From positions 14,702,268 to 14,766,267 of the forward strand of contig OU342639.1 of NCBI GenBank assembly GCA_910589415.1: a stretch of DNA of 64,000 bases, read 5' to 3'. This document shows positions 47,086 through 58,981 of the stretch, one piece after another; within the stretch, counting starts at the first letter, position 1, and each line of letters begins with the position of its first letter. A program made the translations under genes and the position numbers. Below the pieces are notes generated by a model. That model was not told the origin of the DNA, made no database searches, and saw only the letters and a program-made list of their open reading frames with translations. Source of the stretch: Malachius bipustulatus. Lineage: Eukaryota > Arthropoda > Insecta > Coleoptera > Melyridae.

Positions 47086-49723
47086 TAATAAACTGTTTTC
47101 TCAGTGTGTTACTCAGGCCATTACAAAGTACCGATAAATAAAATTTAATTCTTAGCACATGGTTAGTACTTTGTAAAACATTTTCAAAATCGAACAGTGA
47201 TCTACTTTAGAGCTCAATATAAATGTAAATGTTACAACCAATTCCATGCATATCCTTGTCTTGAATTTAATATATTTCATTCAAAAGAACCACGCAGACT
47301 CGCTGATAAAAAATTAATACAGTGACCCAATTCTGTATGTTCCTAAAAGTTAAACCGCTAGGCATTATTAATAAAAATTTCATTCTCATCATGTACGCAC
47401 AAGATATTAGTGGATTAAGTTGCTGTGACAGGCTAACCCCGCATGCTTGAATGATTCAAGGAATATCCTAGCTAACTCGGAAGATTGGATTTATTCATAG
47501 CTTACACCAATTAGGCAATGAAGGAACAAGACAGAGGTTTAACACAAATAATGGAATTACTGAGACGGGTCCGTCACCTAATATCAATTTAGAGGCAATT
47601 TATAGAATTCAAATCATCTAAATGTGGTGGGGATAGGACAAAAGAAAGATAATCAGTATGCAGAAGCGAACTTGGACAGAAAGATTATCCAGTCTCGTTT
47701 AAATTTCGATTTTACAACCAGTAATTCTATGGAACACTTGCAAAGCACGAACACCTTATACGAACTCCTTACTGTATTCGCGTAATTAGATGTAAGGAAA
47801 AAGTGTGAAAAAACTGCATTAGGAGAAAGAAATTCAGTACCAGTTAAAGAATTTACACTCTTACAAAAAAAATCTGTCATCATTCCCACAAACCACCCGA
47901 GTTTAGTTTTTAACCCTGTATTTTCCTTCATGAACTTTTTCCCTTCAAGATTCTTATGCGACAATCGGGAATTTTTCTTTACGTAGTCTAAGCAATATTG
48001 GAAGTTTCTACGTTCCACGGAATATAGACTGTTGTACGTGATAATCTGATAAAGAGAAGACGAACAAGTTTCGAATACCTTTTGAGCCGTTAAACCGATT
48101 TTCATGGCGTTTTCCCTCATAACATTAAATGCCATTAAATTAAAATGTTACATGGTTGCAGGTTTGCAATCAACCAAAGCTTAGCAAATGTATCTTTCAG
48201 CACCTGCTTTCTCGTTTATGTAATGAATTTTTTCCTACACCAATAATATTCTCTGCATCATTTTTATGGATTTTGAATCAGTATTTTACGTTTAACGACA
48301 TCAACAAATCCAGTGCCGAATTGTTATGTAACATTCAATGTTGTCACGATCTGACAATGAGCAGAATGCTAGAAACTCATACAAAACGTTCACGAATTTC
48401 AAATTTTCTCTAGATATATAGAAAAGAGTAATATACTTTTAAATCGATCGTCCTTTTGCTATACAAATTTTATGATTATTACTGCTTTCATTTTATTCTT
48501 TTACTACTTTGTTGAATATTACCCGATTCACCAGGCTGCACGCTAAGAAAATATTATCTGAAATGCTACCGTTATTCAGATAATTATGCAATATTTAAGA
48601 ATATTATATTTCATTACTTTGATACTTTAATGCGGAAAGTTTAGGGAACGATAGAGATTCGAACACCAAATATGAGTTTGTCTTATAATGGAATTAGGGA
48701 ACGCCAATCTAATGTTGCAAAAAATTTGTATTTATTATCCATTCTCTTACTTTTACTCCAAAATGCTGTAGGTTATACTTCCATTTTTGTATTCAACTTT
48801 CATGTCTCAAGTTAAGGGATAAATCCTCAATTTAATGCTGCAGGTTAAGAAATTTAAGAAATAGTTCTAAATTTAACCTTGGGGATCGAAAATGGGAACC
48901 ACAAACAATATTATCACAAACTCCAACCCAAACATTAGGGGAAAACTCATCTTGAAATGACCGTGGCCGAATTCTCGTGTCTACTGAATGAGAAATCGTC
49001 TATCACAGAATTTTTATCAAAATCTCAGGACGTTCTTCCGTCAAAGTCATTGACTTTTCAGCATCCCCAGGCTGTATAAACTGAACGCGCTGTATATGAT
49101 ACGCCTGCATGTGGTCATCTCGAAGCGTTCATAATATTTGAGACTTGCGATATCTGTAGTTGGTGAGCTGCCTTTGCGAGAGCTGAACCTCAGATTGTTA
49201 TACAAAATACGAAGAATAAGATTCTTCAATTGTTTTTTCGACCACCCTGTATTTTCTAAACGAAGCATTTCGCGATTATAGTTCATAAAGCAAAGTCATA
49301 TTATTTTTCGGCTTTCTGTCGGTCCCTGAATTTCCAGAGAGTGTGTTATCTCGGAATCGGTAAGAATTACGAAGTTGTTAAATTATAGAAAGGCTGCGCA
49401 TTTTAGGATGGCAGTAAGTACTTATACCCTAATGATCACTTTTAACTTGCTCCCCATTCGGATCTCGGAAACGATAATAGATACGAGGTGGCGGTTAATA
49501 TACAGGAAAGTTGCACTGTTTTACACATACTTAAGTATGAAGAATCTCAAACAAAGCCTAGGATCGAGAATGACCCAATATTAACTAAATATGCCGTTAC
49601 GTTACGACAGATACGTCATTCAGCTAAAACTTATTTTTTCGAACAAGAAATTTTTTTTTTTTTTACTAGGTATTCAGGAAGTTTCCTCCTGAAGCAAAAC
49701 AGTAATCATAAATAATATAAGAC
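47086..49723. other. Unassigned DNA with one unrecognised 160-codon frame
   Basis: The minus-strand frame 47653-48135 (160 codons, starting MAFNVMRENAMKIGLTAQKV) is long for such AT-rich DNA and of mixed composition. I recognise no domain and see no splice-consistent continuation. An 85-codon plus frame at 48156-48413 is equally anonymous. 49250-49430 contains end fragments of the CAGGGTGATTC and CAGGGTTATA foldbacks. Confidence 0.4.
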
Positions 49724-50485
49724 TTGCTTGCAAGTGCGTGTTCGGGAGCCTCCCCGGGTGTCGGGTACGAAAACGCCTTCTTATACAGATGGTACCAGGG
49801 AAATCAAATACCCGGGGCTGATAGGACTAGCCAATCAAATAGTAGAGGACATAGAACCAACACAGCATCACCCGGTGCGATACCATCTCTCTGGCTCAAA
49901 CGACGTGACGTTGCTTTAAAGAGCAGCTGACGTTTCGTTTCTGTGTCAGAGATGCCAGTCTATAAGGTCAGAAAGAAAAATTTGCATGGATGGCGTTTTC
50001 GAGGTTAAGATGTTCCGGGAAGAGCTAATCCAGGGGCATATTCATGCAAGAGTTGTAACATCTTCCAAATGGGAAAATTTGTAGTTGACTTCTGTAACAT
50101 TAGAGGTTTAAACACTAATATCAATTCAGTACACCAACATCTGCAGGCAAATTAACCTCACATTCTAGCATAGGGTGAAACAAAATGCCTAGTGTCGTCA
50201 AACACAGTTAATTTCCTCCACCCAGGATATGACTTTCACACCCGATTAAGACATAACTTCGGGGATTTTGTCAGAAGTGACCTCTCTTACCAACGTCAGG
50301 AAGACTTGAAGCCTCATGACTTTGATGTCAGATGTCAGATAACAGACCGCCAAACGACTAGACTTATCTGTTGCTTATACCGACCACCAAAAGACGCACT
50401 TTTTATGTCCGTGACAAAGATTGTCGATTTCTTACAAATAAATTGCTCTAAAGTCAACATAGCCATCTTGGAGGATTTTAATGTA
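49724..50485 (+). pseudogene. NLR-A copy 4: region before ORF2 and APE endonuclease start
   Basis: A 63-codon stretch (..GTREIKYPGLIGLANQIVED..) precedes the endonuclease and may be the ORF1 end. From 50075 the frame reads VDFCNIRGLNTNINSVHQHL, two stops, then ALGETK-type and GYDFHTRLRHNFGDFVRSDL, LICCLYRPPKDA and NIAILEDFNV. These are the N-(I/R)-R-G-L, E-T-K, LYRPP and ILGDFN blocks of an APE endonuclease with Gly changed to Glu in the last. At 50485 the frame is cut by a TA-flanked element. The family link to copy 1 rests on the same style of linker (GSSDHKLV), so it is tentative. Confidence 0.65.
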
Positions 50486-51329
50486 CAGGGTGAGTGAAAC
50501 TCGATATCTCAGCCCTATTGTAAGAAAAAAAAGCGATATAAAAAGTGTAAAAAGAGGTTCTTAAATAGAATCGAGTAAGGTTCATTTTAAGCCTTATTTG
50601 CAGATTTTTACATATTTGGAAAGTAAAGGGATGGCATAATCGATTTTGTTTTCCAAGAAACATACCTATATTTTTGCATATTTAAAAACAACTGATTTTT
50701 CTAAAAACATTTTTTAAATCGAAAAATATGTTTCCGTTAAAAAATTAAAAGCAAAATTGTAAAATAAAAGATGATAAAAAATGGGCAGTCGTAACGATTT
50801 AAGCAATTAGACTTTGTATACAATAGCAGAGTCGCAATAATTAAACAATATTTTTATTTAATACTAATAACATTCTAAAACTCACAGGGTGATGAAAATT
50901 ATCCGATTTTTCATCACCCTGTATTAGAATTTAAATCACATAGTGGGATAAAACATGAAAAGTTAGGTTAGGGACATGTAAACCGTTTTTAGATATCTTG
51001 AGCCGTTCTAGTTCTAGACTGCTTTGAAGTTGAAAATTTTCGATTTTCACTTGTTTATAACTCATAAACCGCTCAATCTAAATTCCAATGGTTGTACCGA
51101 ATTGTATTTCTAAATCATTCACCTGCTCAATGACACCAAAATAAACCTAGGTTGCAATTTAAAAAAATTCAAGATGGCGGCCTCAGACAAACGCCAGTCG
51201 CACAAAAGAAATTAAACTCACATGAACGTATGGGTATTTATGTGTAATGTTAACTGTCAAAATGTCAAATCTAAATGTCATACCCCCTCTGCGTAATCCC
51301 GCTTGGTGCAATACTTTTTACGCACCCTG
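50486..51329. mobile_element. Possible TA-flanked element with CAGGGTG ends
   Basis: It starts CAGGGTGAGTGAAA right after TA (50484-50485), cutting the endonuclease frame, and may end at ..TTTTTACGCACCCTG followed by TA (51330-51331). The ends match at about 11 of 14 positions. The rest of the endonuclease does not resume after it, so either the pairing of ends is wrong or the flank was lost. The interior includes 50940-51070, which resembles the middle of the CAGGGTGTCCC foldbacks. Confidence 0.45.
50884..50922. repeat. 39-bp perfect miniature palindrome with CAGGGTGATG ends
   Basis: ACAGGGTGATGAAAA and TTTTCATCACCCTGT pair perfectly over 15 bp around a 9-base loop. The ends match the termini of the much larger foldbacks nearby, with the whole interior missing. 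TA follows the right end. Confidence 0.8.
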
Positions 51330-52021
51330 TATAAATACAAAACCTAATAAATTAAAAACTTTATCTTTGCCGCGTTACGCTTTTTTGCAAACAAAATGTA
51401 ACTGAAGTTTGACATATTGACGTTTGACATAAACGACGTTTTTGAAAGCTGTGCTATTTTATACCTTGTGTACATTTTAGTCATTGATCATGAGGCGACT
51501 TCCTCCGAAACAGTTTCAAATGGCGGTAAAGGGTTTTCTGTGAGAGAGGGCGTTCTACTCGAGAGATGAATTCCTGTGCTGTGGATTTTGACAGGAGTAT
51601 GTAAATGGATGACAGAAAGCATGTATTATGTGTAACTGTCGGAACATTACCTTATTTTATCATTGACTTGTATTTGCCAACATTAATATATTATTTATTT
51701 ATCTATCTAACAAATAAAACAATTTCTACATCAATACAGCTTTTAACATGTAAAATATAGCATTTTCTATACGACATTATTGACACGTCCATTCCGGCCT
51801 GCAGTGCATGTGCCTTTTCAATGGAATAAGTTGAGTCAAATGGTTTGTTACAAAAGACTTATTTATTTATTTTTTTTTATTACTTATAAGACATTAGTAA
51901 ATATTATGTCAACTTCTTCATTAATTTTGACACAGTTTTTGTTGTAATTTTGATGTTTTTGAAAAAAACTATACTTTACAATAAAAATTGGTTAAAAAAA
52001 TTATGGAAAGATAAGTTGATA

Positions 52022-52760
52022 GTGTCCAAGCGTCCTACCGGCAGTACGCGCTGTCCTGCTAGCAGTACCCAATTCAGACACCGTTGTTTTCAATGGGATC
52101 TCGACCTCCCTGAAGGACGAAATATTCACCATTGATTCCGTGGTAAAATTTTGCCTATTTGATGTGCAAGTCTCAACTCGTTAGGACTTTCAGTAACAAA
52201 GATACGAGGTGAAGTATAATTTATTCATCAGTTTACGCAGTTACAGCGGCGTGTAAAGTACCCAACTGTGCATAATAGGTAAAAATAATATGTCTCTACA
52301 AAATTCTTATCATATTGATGATAGAGTCAGCACAAAAGCGACCAATTTTGATAAAAAACCCAATTACCAATGGTGTAAGTCAGTGTTTGGTGAAAATTAT
52401 TTAAGGGCGGAGTGTTATGGAACTATAACGAACATAAGTGGGTCTGGTGCTACCGTTCTATGGGATCTATGGGAATTTTCTTGTATTTTTTTATTGACAT
52501 CAATGTTATTTTTTTTATATTTTAAAGAATGTTCTTGTTTTTTATGAATAAATACGTTACTCAGTAAATTAGATTTTTATTTCTTAAAAATAAAAAATTA
52601 ATCATCTAACCCGCCTATGGTATGTTCTTCTGTACTGCTTTCCACGTCCTTCTGGCAGGACAACTCATATTTAAAAATTGCGTACTGCCAGCAGGACTGA
52701 CGGGTTTGTCCAACTGTCCTTCAGGAAGCTCCTTCCAGCAGGACAGATGCCTGGACGTTC
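52022..52760. repeat. Cluster of palindromic GTCCTNCNNGCAGGAC motifs
   Basis: GCGTCCTACCGGCAGTACGC and TGTCCTGCTAGCAGTACCC on the left, and CGTCCTTCTGGCAGGACA, GCGTACTGCCAGCAGGACTG and CCAGCAGGACAG on the right, are variants of one roughly 18-bp motif that is itself nearly palindromic. The left and right groups are about 600 bp apart and inverted, with the 85-codon ORF between. They could be transposon ends with internal binding sites. Confidence 0.55.
52290..52547 (+). CDS. 85-aa unknown protein fragment, SH3-like start
   Basis: The first 50 residues look like real protein (IDDRVSTKATNFDKK, then WCKSVFGENYLRAECYGTIT and GSGATVLWDL), in the style of a small beta-rich 'G..V..k' domain found at the start of some transposon-encoded proteins. 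The last 25 residues turn hydrophobic and low-complexity, as if the frame had run past a splice site or truncation. AATAAA overlaps the stop region (about 52547). I cannot name the family. It lies between inverted GTCCT..GCAGTACGC motifs (52029, 52679), which may be the ends of its own small transposon. Confidence 0.4.
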   Translation: MSLQNSYHIDDRVSTKATNFDKKPNYQWCKSVFGENYLRAECYGTITNISGSGATVLWDLWEFSCIFLLTSMLFFLYFKECSCFL

Positions 52761-53129
52761 TATCTAAGTGGTGTGAACCAGCAATTAATTTTGTGAACGT
52801 TTGGTGAAATTTGAATAATATATTGAATAAAACTTTTTCATGTGTCATTTTTCGAAATTTTTGAAAACACCGATATATTTTGTAATTTCTTTACAGAAAA
52901 TATAAAAGAAAAGTACAGTTAAAAAGTCACGTGACTGCTCACATATACGTGGATTTGGAATCATTTTTATTACAATAACGTATTAGCAAAACATAAATTT
53001 TCCTTAATATTGCAAGTATGTAGTTATAATTTCCTTAGGGTAAATATTCAATTAGATCTAGAGATAAGATAAAAAGATATAATGTAATAAGATAACATTA
53101 GCTTACTCGATTGGAGTATTATACAAGTG

Positions 53130-54126
53130 TGTGAAACAAGTGCGGAAAAGAGAAAATTTCTCACGAGTGTGAAACAATTGTGACACGAGACGAAGTCGAG
53201 TATCACAATTCACACGAGTGTGAAATTTCTTTTCCGCACGTGCTACACACAGTACTTTTCCTACGACCACAATTTAACAGTTTAATTATTTAACAAATTT
53301 AACACATAAATTAGTTTTTCTGACAATGCTCTGCTTTTATGACCTTTTCTCCAATTTATGAAATGTTTAGAAGCAGATTCGTATTTTTCTCTCGAAATTA
53401 CAGGTAGCAAATTCCAAGAACAAAAACCTGCTTGTTTTCTGACTTCAGGTGGTGTATTTTCTGCTTCAGATTCAGAGGAATCACAATCCATTATAATGAT
53501 AGGTAACTAAAGTTTATTTTTTCAGACTACCTAGGTATTATTTTCAATTCTATCAATGACTTTTTAATATTACTATTATATACTGTTAAATCATTGAATT
53601 CTACCGACAATATTATTATTATTTATTATTAGACTCCGTATCTAAACTAAAAATAAAGTGCATGACGTGGAGCCTGGAGACGTGGTAGATATGCAACTTC
53701 CATACAACGCAGGCGACTGTGCGTCGTCGATTGAAGTTAGAGGTGTGCGAGTTTTCACGTTCGTGAATTTGATTTGAACGCTACCAATGCTGTTATTAGC
53801 GATCAACTCGTTAATAATTACTGCCACAAGAGAATAAAAAGTATATTATATTTTATAGCAGTCTTGTCGGGTTCTATGTTATCTCATTTGTGATTATTTT
53901 ATTACCTTGAAGCTTTAAATGAATAGTTATTCCATTAACAATAATTAACAGTGAGTTCTCAGTTACCGCCCATCACTATTGTTTACATTAAAACTGTACG
54001 GAAACGATTTTTGGCTATGCCTTATGTCACTTTGTCGCACAGTTTTGGATACGCGTGAGAAATCTGCTAGTTTGCGCACAAAAAACGATGCGCAAAGTAG
54101 TGTTTTGTATAGTGGTCGTAGGAAAA
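53130..54126 (-). mobile_element. Recombinase-like mini-element, copy 2 (inverted)
   Basis: This is the reverse complement of the copy at 12766-13814: same TTTTCCTACGACCAC start (here at the high end, 54112-54126), the TTTGCGCA..TGTGCGCAAA hairpin, the leader, the 69-codon ORF, the inverted 15-mer and the terminal palindrome (53140-53239). Over the ORF I count 10 base differences in 210, about 95 percent identity. A few small indels separate the copies in the leader. The flanks differ, so these are two insertions, not one duplication of a larger block. It sits inside the 4.5-kb inverted-arm structure. Confidence 0.75.
53282..53491 (-). CDS. 69-aa Crypton-like N-terminal fragment, copy 2
   Basis: Same length, start and stop as the ORF at 13443-13652. 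Differences are N4D, L23F, L26W, P29L, V31I, Y41S, C47W and I60L (numbers approximate), plus one silent change. The Trp at the position after KHFIN agrees better with the 'F..W' signature of the recombinase family than the Cys of the other copy, so this copy may be nearer the ancestor there. The frame ends before any catalytic residue. Seen directly: conserved frame and length. Inferred: origin from a tyrosine recombinase. Confidence 0.55.
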   Translation of the reverse strand: MDCDSSESEAENTPPEVRKQAGFCSWNLLPVISREKYESASKHFINWRKGHKSRALSEKLIYVLNLLNN

Positions 54127-55494
54127 ATAAATACTTATCCTATTTAGACGCGAAATTTTATAAGAAAGTCAGCCTAAGAAAATAAAAACAGAGGAAAATT
54201 GACTGCTAATTCAGCAAGTTTCCCCTGAAGCGAAATTGTTATCATAAGATCACATATAAAATAAGACACATAGAATAACTGTATATGCTCAGTTATGTTC
54301 TAAGTATAAATAAGCTAGTTATCATGTGGCTGGTAATAACAGGATACTATTATGCTTAATAAATTATAAAAACTGCCAATTTTCTCTTTATATAAGCGGT
54401 AATCCCGTTATGGAGTCAATCTTGAAATAAGGTGCGATAAAATCTACACATGGAAAAAATTGCTGCGTAGCAATTGAAATTTTGTGAGCATCATAAACTA
54501 GATTAAAATGGTGTAATATGAATAAAAGTTAAATAGGCCTTATTTAGATCCTTTTACGCCGCCCCTATTTTACGACTCATATCACATTGAATTAACCGAA
54601 AATTTACGAGACGTCAGTTTTCACCAGAAACCAGAAAAAAACAGTACTATGTTATCTTTATTCTGATTTAACACCCGACCGAGTGAAACGGCATTGCATA
54701 ATTTCTAAATTTGCAAAGGGCGCTTTGTATAGGGGGTTATTTTTAAACTGCATGTCCGTGTACAGTAACGCCCGTCTGGCGCTTGCAAATGACTTCATTT
54801 ACGAGGTGAAATAACACGTTTTGAGCAGCGAATACGTAAAGATTATGAAAGCGCCATAGCCTATTATTTTGTCAAGTGGACCCTTATCAGATCAGCTGCT
54901 GGAGTTCACGCCCAGAGGGTCGATGTATACTAAATGTTCCCTAATATCACCTTAGGGGGGTGGGGTGCTACAAACCTTACACCCATGCAATCCCCGCATG
55001 CTAGGGCTAGGACCTTGCGACTCTCTAATTCTAATCCGTTAATGCTCGCTATACACGATCCAGACACTGGACTCTTGGGACAGAAATACGACTATCGCTG
55101 ATGCAAAGCTCGCATATGCTCCTGCTGTTCTGTGATTATATGAACAAGGATTTTCAGTGTTCTCCCTCTCTTACCATCTATGATTTATTTACTCGCCTTA
55201 GTGCAACTGTTTCCAAGTTAATTTCATATCATGTACAGCTACATGTACAAAGAAGTTCAAGATTACAATTACGTGTGTGTCTGGGAATGATAAAATATAT
55301 CATCCGTGAAGTACCAACTCTGACAAAAGTTATCATTGGAAACAGAATTTTCCAAATCTATTGCTCCAGAAAACCTTCTTTTTTTGCTAAGGATTTGCAA
55401 CCGTTTTTGATTTGATTATTTATCTCACCAAGAGTCTCACACGTAGAGACAAGGAAAAATAAACATGCAATAATTAGCTAATAATTATTAATTG
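54127..55494. other. Interior of inverted-arm structure, nothing recognised
   Basis: No domain was recognised in 54.13-55.49 kb. A 104-codon plus-strand frame at 55101-55415 has mixed composition but no motif I know. It is the only substantial frame in this part of the structure. Confidence 0.35.
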
Positions 55495-56110
55495 TGTAGA
55501 AAATGCTATATTTTACATCATAAAAGGAGTATTGATGTAGAAATTGTTTTATTTGTTAGATAGATAGATATATAGATAATATATTAATGTTGGCATATAT
55601 AAGAAGTATATTTACACAAGTCAAAGATAAAATAAGGTAAGGTTTCCACAGTTACACATAATACATGCTTTCTATCATCCATTACATACTCCTGTCAAAA
55701 TCTACAGCACAGGAATTCCTCTGTCGAGTAGTCGCCTCATGATCAATGTGTAAAATGTAGACAAGGTAGAAAATAGCACAGCTTTCATAAACGTCGTTTA
55801 TGTCAAACGTCAATATGTCAAACTTCAGTTACATTTTGTTTGCAAAGAGGAGTAACGCGGCAAAGAGAAAATTTTAATTTATTAGGTAGGTAATTGGTTT
55901 TGGTTCGCTTTGATGGATTATTTATGATTAAAATAAAATGGATAGGAAACAGGTAACAATAAAAGTCATCAATGTGAAGGATTGTTCTTAATAACTTCCT
56001 ATGTTTTTGCAGTCTCTTTATTAATTGGTATAAAAAATCATAATCACTCAATAATCCTCAGTAGGTTATTACGTTAAATATAAATTTTAACAATAAACAA
56101 GTTATCCAAT

Positions 56111-56140
56111 ATTCTTCTTTTTCTTCTTCTTCTTTAATGG
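56111..56140. repeat. (TTC)n microsatellite
   Basis: A short run of TTC units directly before TTTAATGGCTTGGGCACC. Confidence 0.7.
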
Positions 56141-56997
56141 CTTGGGCACCCTTGTGCATATAGCCAGCTTCTAGTAAATCCAATATTCGACAACTACAAA
56201 AACAATATACAGTTGACTTTGACTATTCTTTTCTGTGGGTGGACATTTTATTTTTAACATTGACATGACATTGACAGCTGACAAGTAAATTCTATATATT
56301 CTACATAGTTTACATATTTTAAGTATATTTTACACGATTAAAAATTTTATTATTCGGCCAGAATCTAATTCAAGAAAAAGAACAGATGTTTGATGTTCCT
56401 AACCTCCAGTTCCAGATGATCATCAGCTGATTTTCATCGTGGATTCTTGTTTGAGATTTCGAAGATGAAGGTTGAGAAATTACGGAGGCTGAAAGAAAAA
56501 AGTCAGAGTTCGCGAAATAATAACCTTTCCAGTCTAAAAATTGAACCTACCTACTGCCTTTTAAGGGGGTATTAGGTGAGAAACATAATTGAGTATAATT
56601 AATAGTATAAAATAAGACTAATGATTAAATAATGGCCCCCGATGGGGTCGACCCTCCGCCTGGCGGGGGGATATTCAACCAGAACAATCTGAAAATATAA
56701 TCAAAAAAACTAAATATCTTTTCGCAGAGTCAGATAGAGGTCCCTATTCGGTAATGATAGAAGCCAAAAATAATAATTTAGGAAATTATCATCATTTAGG
56801 TATTGCAAAAAATATACTCGAGTTTAAATTTGAAGGCATTGTAAAAACGGAAAGAAACAGAATTAATAGAATATCGATAAAATTTAATAATTATCAAGCT
56901 GCTAACAAATTCTCACAGAATAAATCATTGATAGAAAAAGGCTATAACTTGTTTATCCCCAATAATCTAGTATCATGTCGTCGAATAGTGAAATATA

Positions 56998-57873
56998 CAG
57001 GGTGTCCCAGCTTATTCAAAGCGGTCTCTGTAGGCCAAACGATTGATTTTTTCCAAAAAAATTTTGCAAATTCAAGTACAGGATCACAATGGCCATAATT
57101 TAAAATTATTTTGGAGTATACAGATGTCCCATATGACAGTGGCATATCAAAGTTATGTTTTTTTAAATGGAATGCTCCAATGTTATTGCATTTTTAGATT
57201 GTCTGAGAAGAGAAAATAAGATTGACTTTTACAGTTGGTGTTTAAATTCAGAAGTTTTTGAGTTATAAACAAGTGAAAATCGTCATTTTTCAAGTTCAAG
57301 GCCCTGTACAATGAAAACGGTTCAAGATACAGAAAAACGGCTTACATGTCCCTATTTTAACTTTTTATGTACTATTCTATGGTATAGAAAAATTTGTACT
57401 TTCTTTAATTTTTTTATTTGGCGACGCGTGGAGAAATCTCAGAATTTTTCAAATTTTCTATCACCCTGTATAAACATTTCATCTACATCATAGGATAGTA
57501 CATGAAAAAGTAAAATAGGGACATGTAAGCCGTTTTTCTCTATCTTCAGCCGTTTTCATTGTACAGGGCTTTGAACTTGAAAAATGACGATTTTCACTTG
57601 TTTATAACTCAAAAACTTCTGAATTTAAACACCAACTGTAAAAGTCAATCTTATTTTCTCTTCTCAGACAATCTAAAAATGCAATAACATTGGAGCATTC
57701 CATTTAAAAAAACATAACTTTGATATGCCACTGTCATATGGGACACTCTGTATACTCCAAAATAATTTTAAATTATGGCCATTGTGATCCTGTACTTGAA
57801 TTTTCAAAAAGTTTTTTGAAAAAGTCCATCGTTTGGCCTACAGAGACCGCTTCGAATAAGCTGGGACACCCTG
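56998..57873. mobile_element. 876-bp foldback element, TA target, inside NLR-C ORF1
   Basis: The ends CAGGGTGTCCCAGCTTATTC and GAATAAGCTGGGACACCCTG are exact inverses. Arms of about 390 bp pair through most of the element, leaving a loop of about 90 bp near 57440. TA flanks both sides (56996-56997, 57874-57875). Taking out the element and one TA joins the ORF1 frame without a shift (..RIVKY + IDKNIS..), which supports these boundaries. Half copy at 14059-14450. Frames on both arms (SLFKAVSVGQTIDFF-like) mirror each other and are not genes. Confidence 0.9.
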
Positions 57874-58778
57874 TATAGACAAAAATATAAGTGAGGAAGA
57901 GATAAAATAAATCACAGACACACATGATATTGGAGTGTTGGAGGTAAAATGAATGAAACATATATGTGTAGACAAAAATAATAAAGCTAAGATTACATAT
58001 TATGAACCCACGGGGACCGTTTTATATACCTTCTCAGATAACACGTTACCAAGAGAAGGGATGATCTACAACGTACGAGTGTAGAATCTTATAAATTGTT
58101 AAATCTTATAAATAGAATGTTATAAATTTTTGTTGTTCGGGCATCCCAATAAACTATGCAGGGGCAAAAATAGATGTTTTAATTGCACGGAAGTTCATGG
58201 CGACCATGATTGTTTAAAAAAAAAATGTCTGAATTGTAGGTCCACAGATCACAGATCAACTGACAAAACATGCCCGGAATATAACGGACAAAGACAAATA
58301 CTAGAAAATAAATTATGTGCTTTAAAAACTTATCATTCTTTGATGCAAAGCAAAAAATACCAAAACCGAGACCACAAAGACCATACCTCACCAAAAATAG
58401 TAATTTTCCAACACTAAAAAGACAGACAATTGAGACATAGGGGCAAAAACCCACAACAAAAACAATGACAAACATATTACGGTTAAACAAAGGAGAACGC
58501 ACACTGCTTCTAAACGAACCTTTAGTGCTGCCCTTCAACTAGCTACCAAAAAAATGAAAGAAAACACTAAACCAGGTTATGACAGAGACTCACACAACAA
58601 ACGTCTGATCAAAACTCACACCACAAAAATGAAACCAGATGACAAGGAAGAGGGTATGGAATGTGACTCGACGGATGCTGATTAATCCTCCACCGCATAC
58701 AGGACAAACACACAAAAAGGAGAACAGGATCAAAATTTTGACATAATTCAAATTTTTCAGGCAATACTAACAGCGGGT

Positions 58779-58981
58779 ATTATAAAGGTTCATTAAGTTC
58801 ACTGGCAGATTTCTGTGACCATTTTTGAAGAAGGTATCGAGTCTAAGTGAATTTTTTTTTAATTTATCTATTCTTGACACGAAAGTAATTACAAAAATGT
58901 TAATAAAAGTAATTTAACGTCAATATTGGCTTTAAAAATGGTCACAGAAATATGCCCGTTAAACTAATGAACCTTTATAAT
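58779..58981. mobile_element. 203-bp MITE between NLR-C ORF1 and ORF2
   Basis: ATTATAAAGGTTCATTA at the left end is the exact inverse of TAATGAACCTTTATAAT at the right, and TTTCTGTGACCATTTTT faces AAAAATGGTCACAGAAAT further in. Arms are about 45-50 bp. The flanks suggest a 2-3 bp AT-type target duplication that cannot be fixed exactly. Confidence 0.8.

Larger units (their letters stand above)
51349..55888. repeat. 4.5-kb structure with about 400-bp inverted arms
   Basis: 51349-51775 and 55495-55888 are inverse copies of high similarity: for example CTGAAGTTTGACATATTGAC, CATGAGGCGACT and GCATGTATTATGTGTAACTG on the left face their complements on the right. The enclosed 3.7 kb hold a small unit with an 85-codon ORF (52022-52700) and mini-element copy 2 (53130-54126). 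This could be a large DNA transposon with long terminal inverted repeats or an inverted segmental duplication. Outer flanks differ and no target duplication was found. Confidence 0.7.

Noticed and set aside
51799..51822. 24-bp match to the 3' end of NLR-A (CTGCAGTGCATGTGCCTTTTC)
   Set aside because: Too short to prove a retrotransposon end and no poly-A follows. Noted only as a possible scar.
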